A stretch of 14,217 nt of DNA. Origin: an uncultured Clostridia bacterium (lineage in GTDB: Bacteria > Bacillota > Clostridia > Christensenellales > Aristaeellaceae). Under the pieces are notes generated by a model, which had not been told where the DNA came from, made no database searches, and saw only the letters and a program-made list of their open reading frames with translations. The translations under genes and the position numbers were made by a program. Shown here one piece after another: positions 12,939 to 14,217 of the stretch. Each line of letters starts with the position of its first letter. Position 1 is the stretch's first letter. The stretch spans positions 1 through 14,217 of the forward strand of contig CANQGC010000050.1 in the NCBI GenBank assembly GCA_947600345.1. Reading direction: 5' to 3'.

Positions 12939-13178
12939 TTACAGCACTCCCGTCTTCTTCAGCAGGCCGCGCACGGTGTCGGTCGGCTGCGCGCCGACGC
13001 CCAGCCAGTACTTCGCGCGCTCGCCGTCCACCTTCAGCTCCACGGGCTCGGCGACCGGATTGTAGTAGCCGATCTCCTCGATGAAGCGGCCGTCGCGGGG
13101 GTTGCGGCTATCGGTCACAACCACGCGGTAGAAGGGCATCTTCTTCATTCCCATCCTCTTGAGACGAATCTTGACCAT
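12939..13178 (-). CDS. rpsP: 30S ribosomal protein S16
   Basis: 79 residues, a usual length. Signature parts: MVKIRLKRMGMKKMPFYRVV (1-20), VTDSRNPRDGRFIEEIGYYN (21-40), the VDGERAKYWLGVGAQPTDTV segment and the C-terminal LLKKTGVL. S16 binds 16S rRNA in the body of the 30S subunit and is needed for assembly. AGGAGG lies six bases before the ATG. It sits between ffh and khpA as in many Firmicutes, 79 bases after the ffh stop. Confidence 0.98.
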   Translation of the reverse strand: MVKIRLKRMGMKKMPFYRVVVTDSRNPRDGRFIEEIGYYNPVAEPVELKVDGERAKYWLGVGAQPTDTVRGLLKKTGVL

Positions 13179-13211
13179 TGTTGTTCCTCCTGACGAATCT
13201 ATCGTTATTGA

Positions 13212-13217
13212 ATTATA
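13212..13217 (-). promoter_or_regulatory. Possible internal promoter before rpsP (-10 only)
   Basis: A perfect TATAAT lies on the minus strand in a short AT-rich part of the ffh-rpsP gap, at a good distance from the rpsP start. The hexamer 16-18 bases upstream (for example ATAACT) is a poor -35, so this is uncertain. Confidence 0.3.
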
Positions 13218-13257
13218 AATACAGCTCTTCGCCGTAGTTATCGAATCTGCACTCCCG

Positions 13258-14217
13258 CTACTTCGGGAGCTTGCCGCCGAAGGGCATCCTGCGCAGCAGC
13301 CGGTTCTTCTTCATGCCGCCCATCATGTTCTTCATCATGCCCTTGGCCTGGTCGAACTGCTTGAGCAGCAGGTTGACCTCCTGCACCGTGGTGCCGCTGC
13401 CCGCGGCGATGCGGCGCTTGCGGCTTGCGTTGAGGATGTCCGGATTGCGGCGCTCCATGCGGGTCATCGAAAGTATGATGGCCTCGTTCTTCTTCTGGGA
13501 CTTGGCCACGGCGTCCTCGTCGATGTCCACGTCCTTGATCTTGCTGCCCAGGCCGGGGATCATCTTGAGCACGTCGGTGATGGAGCCCATCTTCTCGATC
13601 TGCTTCATCTGGTCCAGGTAGTCCTCCAGCGTGAAGCTGTTGGTGCGCATCTTGCGCGTCAGGTCGACGGCCTGCTGCTCGTCGATGGTGTCCTGCGCCT
13701 TCTCGATCAGCGAGAGCACGTCGCCCATGCCCAGTATGCGCGATGCCATGCGGTCCGGGTGGAAGGGCTCGATGTCAGTGAGCTTCTCGCCGATGCCGCT
13801 GAACTTGATGGGCTTGCCCGTCACCGCGCGCACGGAGATGGCCGCGCCGCCGCGGGTGTCGCCGTCCAGCTTGGTCAGGATCACGCCGTCCACGCCCAGC
13901 TCGTCGTTGAAGGTCTTGGCGACCGTCACGGCGTCCTGGCCGGTCATGGCGTCGACCACGAGCAGGATCTCCTTGGGCTTCACCGTCGCGCGGATGTCGC
14001 GCAGCTCCTGCATCAGCGCCGCGTCGATGTGCAAACGGCCCGCGGTATCGATGATGACCGGATCGCGGCCGTAGTACCGGGCGTACTCCACGGCCTCCCT
14101 GGCGATCTCCACCGGGTTGCCCTGGCCGCGCTCGAACACCTCGACGCCCACCTGGCCGCCCACCACCTGCAGCTGCTTGATGGCCGCCGGGCGGTAGACG
14201 TCGCAGGCCACGAGCAG
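13258..14217 (-). CDS. ffh: Signal recognition particle GTPase Ffh, partial (5' end outside window)
   Basis: About 319 C-terminal residues are visible, with the frame open to the window edge (LLMACDVYRPAAIKQL); full-length Ffh has about 450, so the N domain and P-loop are missing here. G-domain motifs are DTAGRLHID, TKLDGDTRGG and the GIGEKLTDIEPFHPDRM segment. The M domain follows, with FTLEDYLDQMKQI, and GSGTTVQEVNLLLKQF near the 4.5S-RNA-binding helices, ending with a short Met-rich tail (MMKNMMGGMKKN). Ffh with its RNA binds signal sequences at the ribosome and delivers nascent chains through FtsY to the Sec channel. It heads the ffh-rpsP-khpA unit. Confidence 0.98.
   Translation of the reverse strand: MLVACDVYRPAAIKQLQVVGGQVGVEVFERGQGNPVEIAREAVEYARYYGRDPVIIDTAGRLHIDAALMQELRDIRATVKPKEILLVVDAMTGQDAVTVAKTFNDELGVDGVILTKLDGDTRGGAAISVRAVTGKPIKFSGIGEKLTDIEPFHPDRMASRILGMGDVLSLIEKAQDTIDEQQAVDLTRKMRTNSFTLEDYLDQMKQIEKMGSITDVLKMIPGLGSKIKDVDIDEDAVAKSQKKNEAIILSMTRMERRNPDILNASRKRRIAAGSGTTVQEVNLLLKQFDQAKGMMKNMMGGMKKNRLLRRMPFGGKLPK

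Overview
The window looks like chromosomal DNA from a high-GC member of the Firmicutes, probably a Clostridia relative. Evidence: GC-rich coding sequence, GGAGG-type ribosome binding sites before nearly every gene, sigma-A promoters with 17-bp spacers, a clostridial-type 2[4Fe-4S] ferredoxin, a PadR/DUF2812 pair, and the order ffh-rpsP-khpA. Genus cannot be told from the sequence alone.

Region 1 (1-7383, minus strand) is the most unusual part. It is a five-gene co-directional cluster read from a good promoter at 7516-7544. In transcription order it encodes: a 1480-residue protein with a zinc ribbon, one membrane segment and five or six PPC-like beta repeats; two paralogous secreted proteins of 203 and 237 residues from a family I do not recognise; a soluble SPFH-SHOCT protein; and a small membrane protein cut by the window edge. 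The layout suggests an envelope-associated assembly with a membrane-anchored scaffold, two exported partners and a cytoplasmic SPFH ring-former. This is inference. It resembles the logic of the Bacillus YdjGHI modules, with a very different large partner. The first 71 bases fold back on themselves almost perfectly, so the edge may be an assembly artefact.

Region 2 (7384-7886) has no gene. It holds the cluster promoter and several inverted repeats. Region 3 (7887-9431, minus strand) holds a small unknown gene, an AlkD-like DNA glycosylase, a TfoX-N protein overlapping it by four bases, and a ferredoxin with its own promoter.

Region 4 (9577-12435, plus strand) holds three short units, each with a consensus or near-consensus promoter: a PAS-CPBP membrane protease fusion with an altered active-site motif; a PadR repressor with a DUF2812 membrane protein behind a 20-bp perfect inverted-repeat operator; and an AbrB/PIN toxin-antitoxin pair.

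Region 5 (12436-12707) is non-coding and packed with hairpins. Region 6 (12708-14217, minus strand) is core translation and secretion: khpA, rpsP (ribosomal protein S16) and the 3' part of ffh, which runs off the window.
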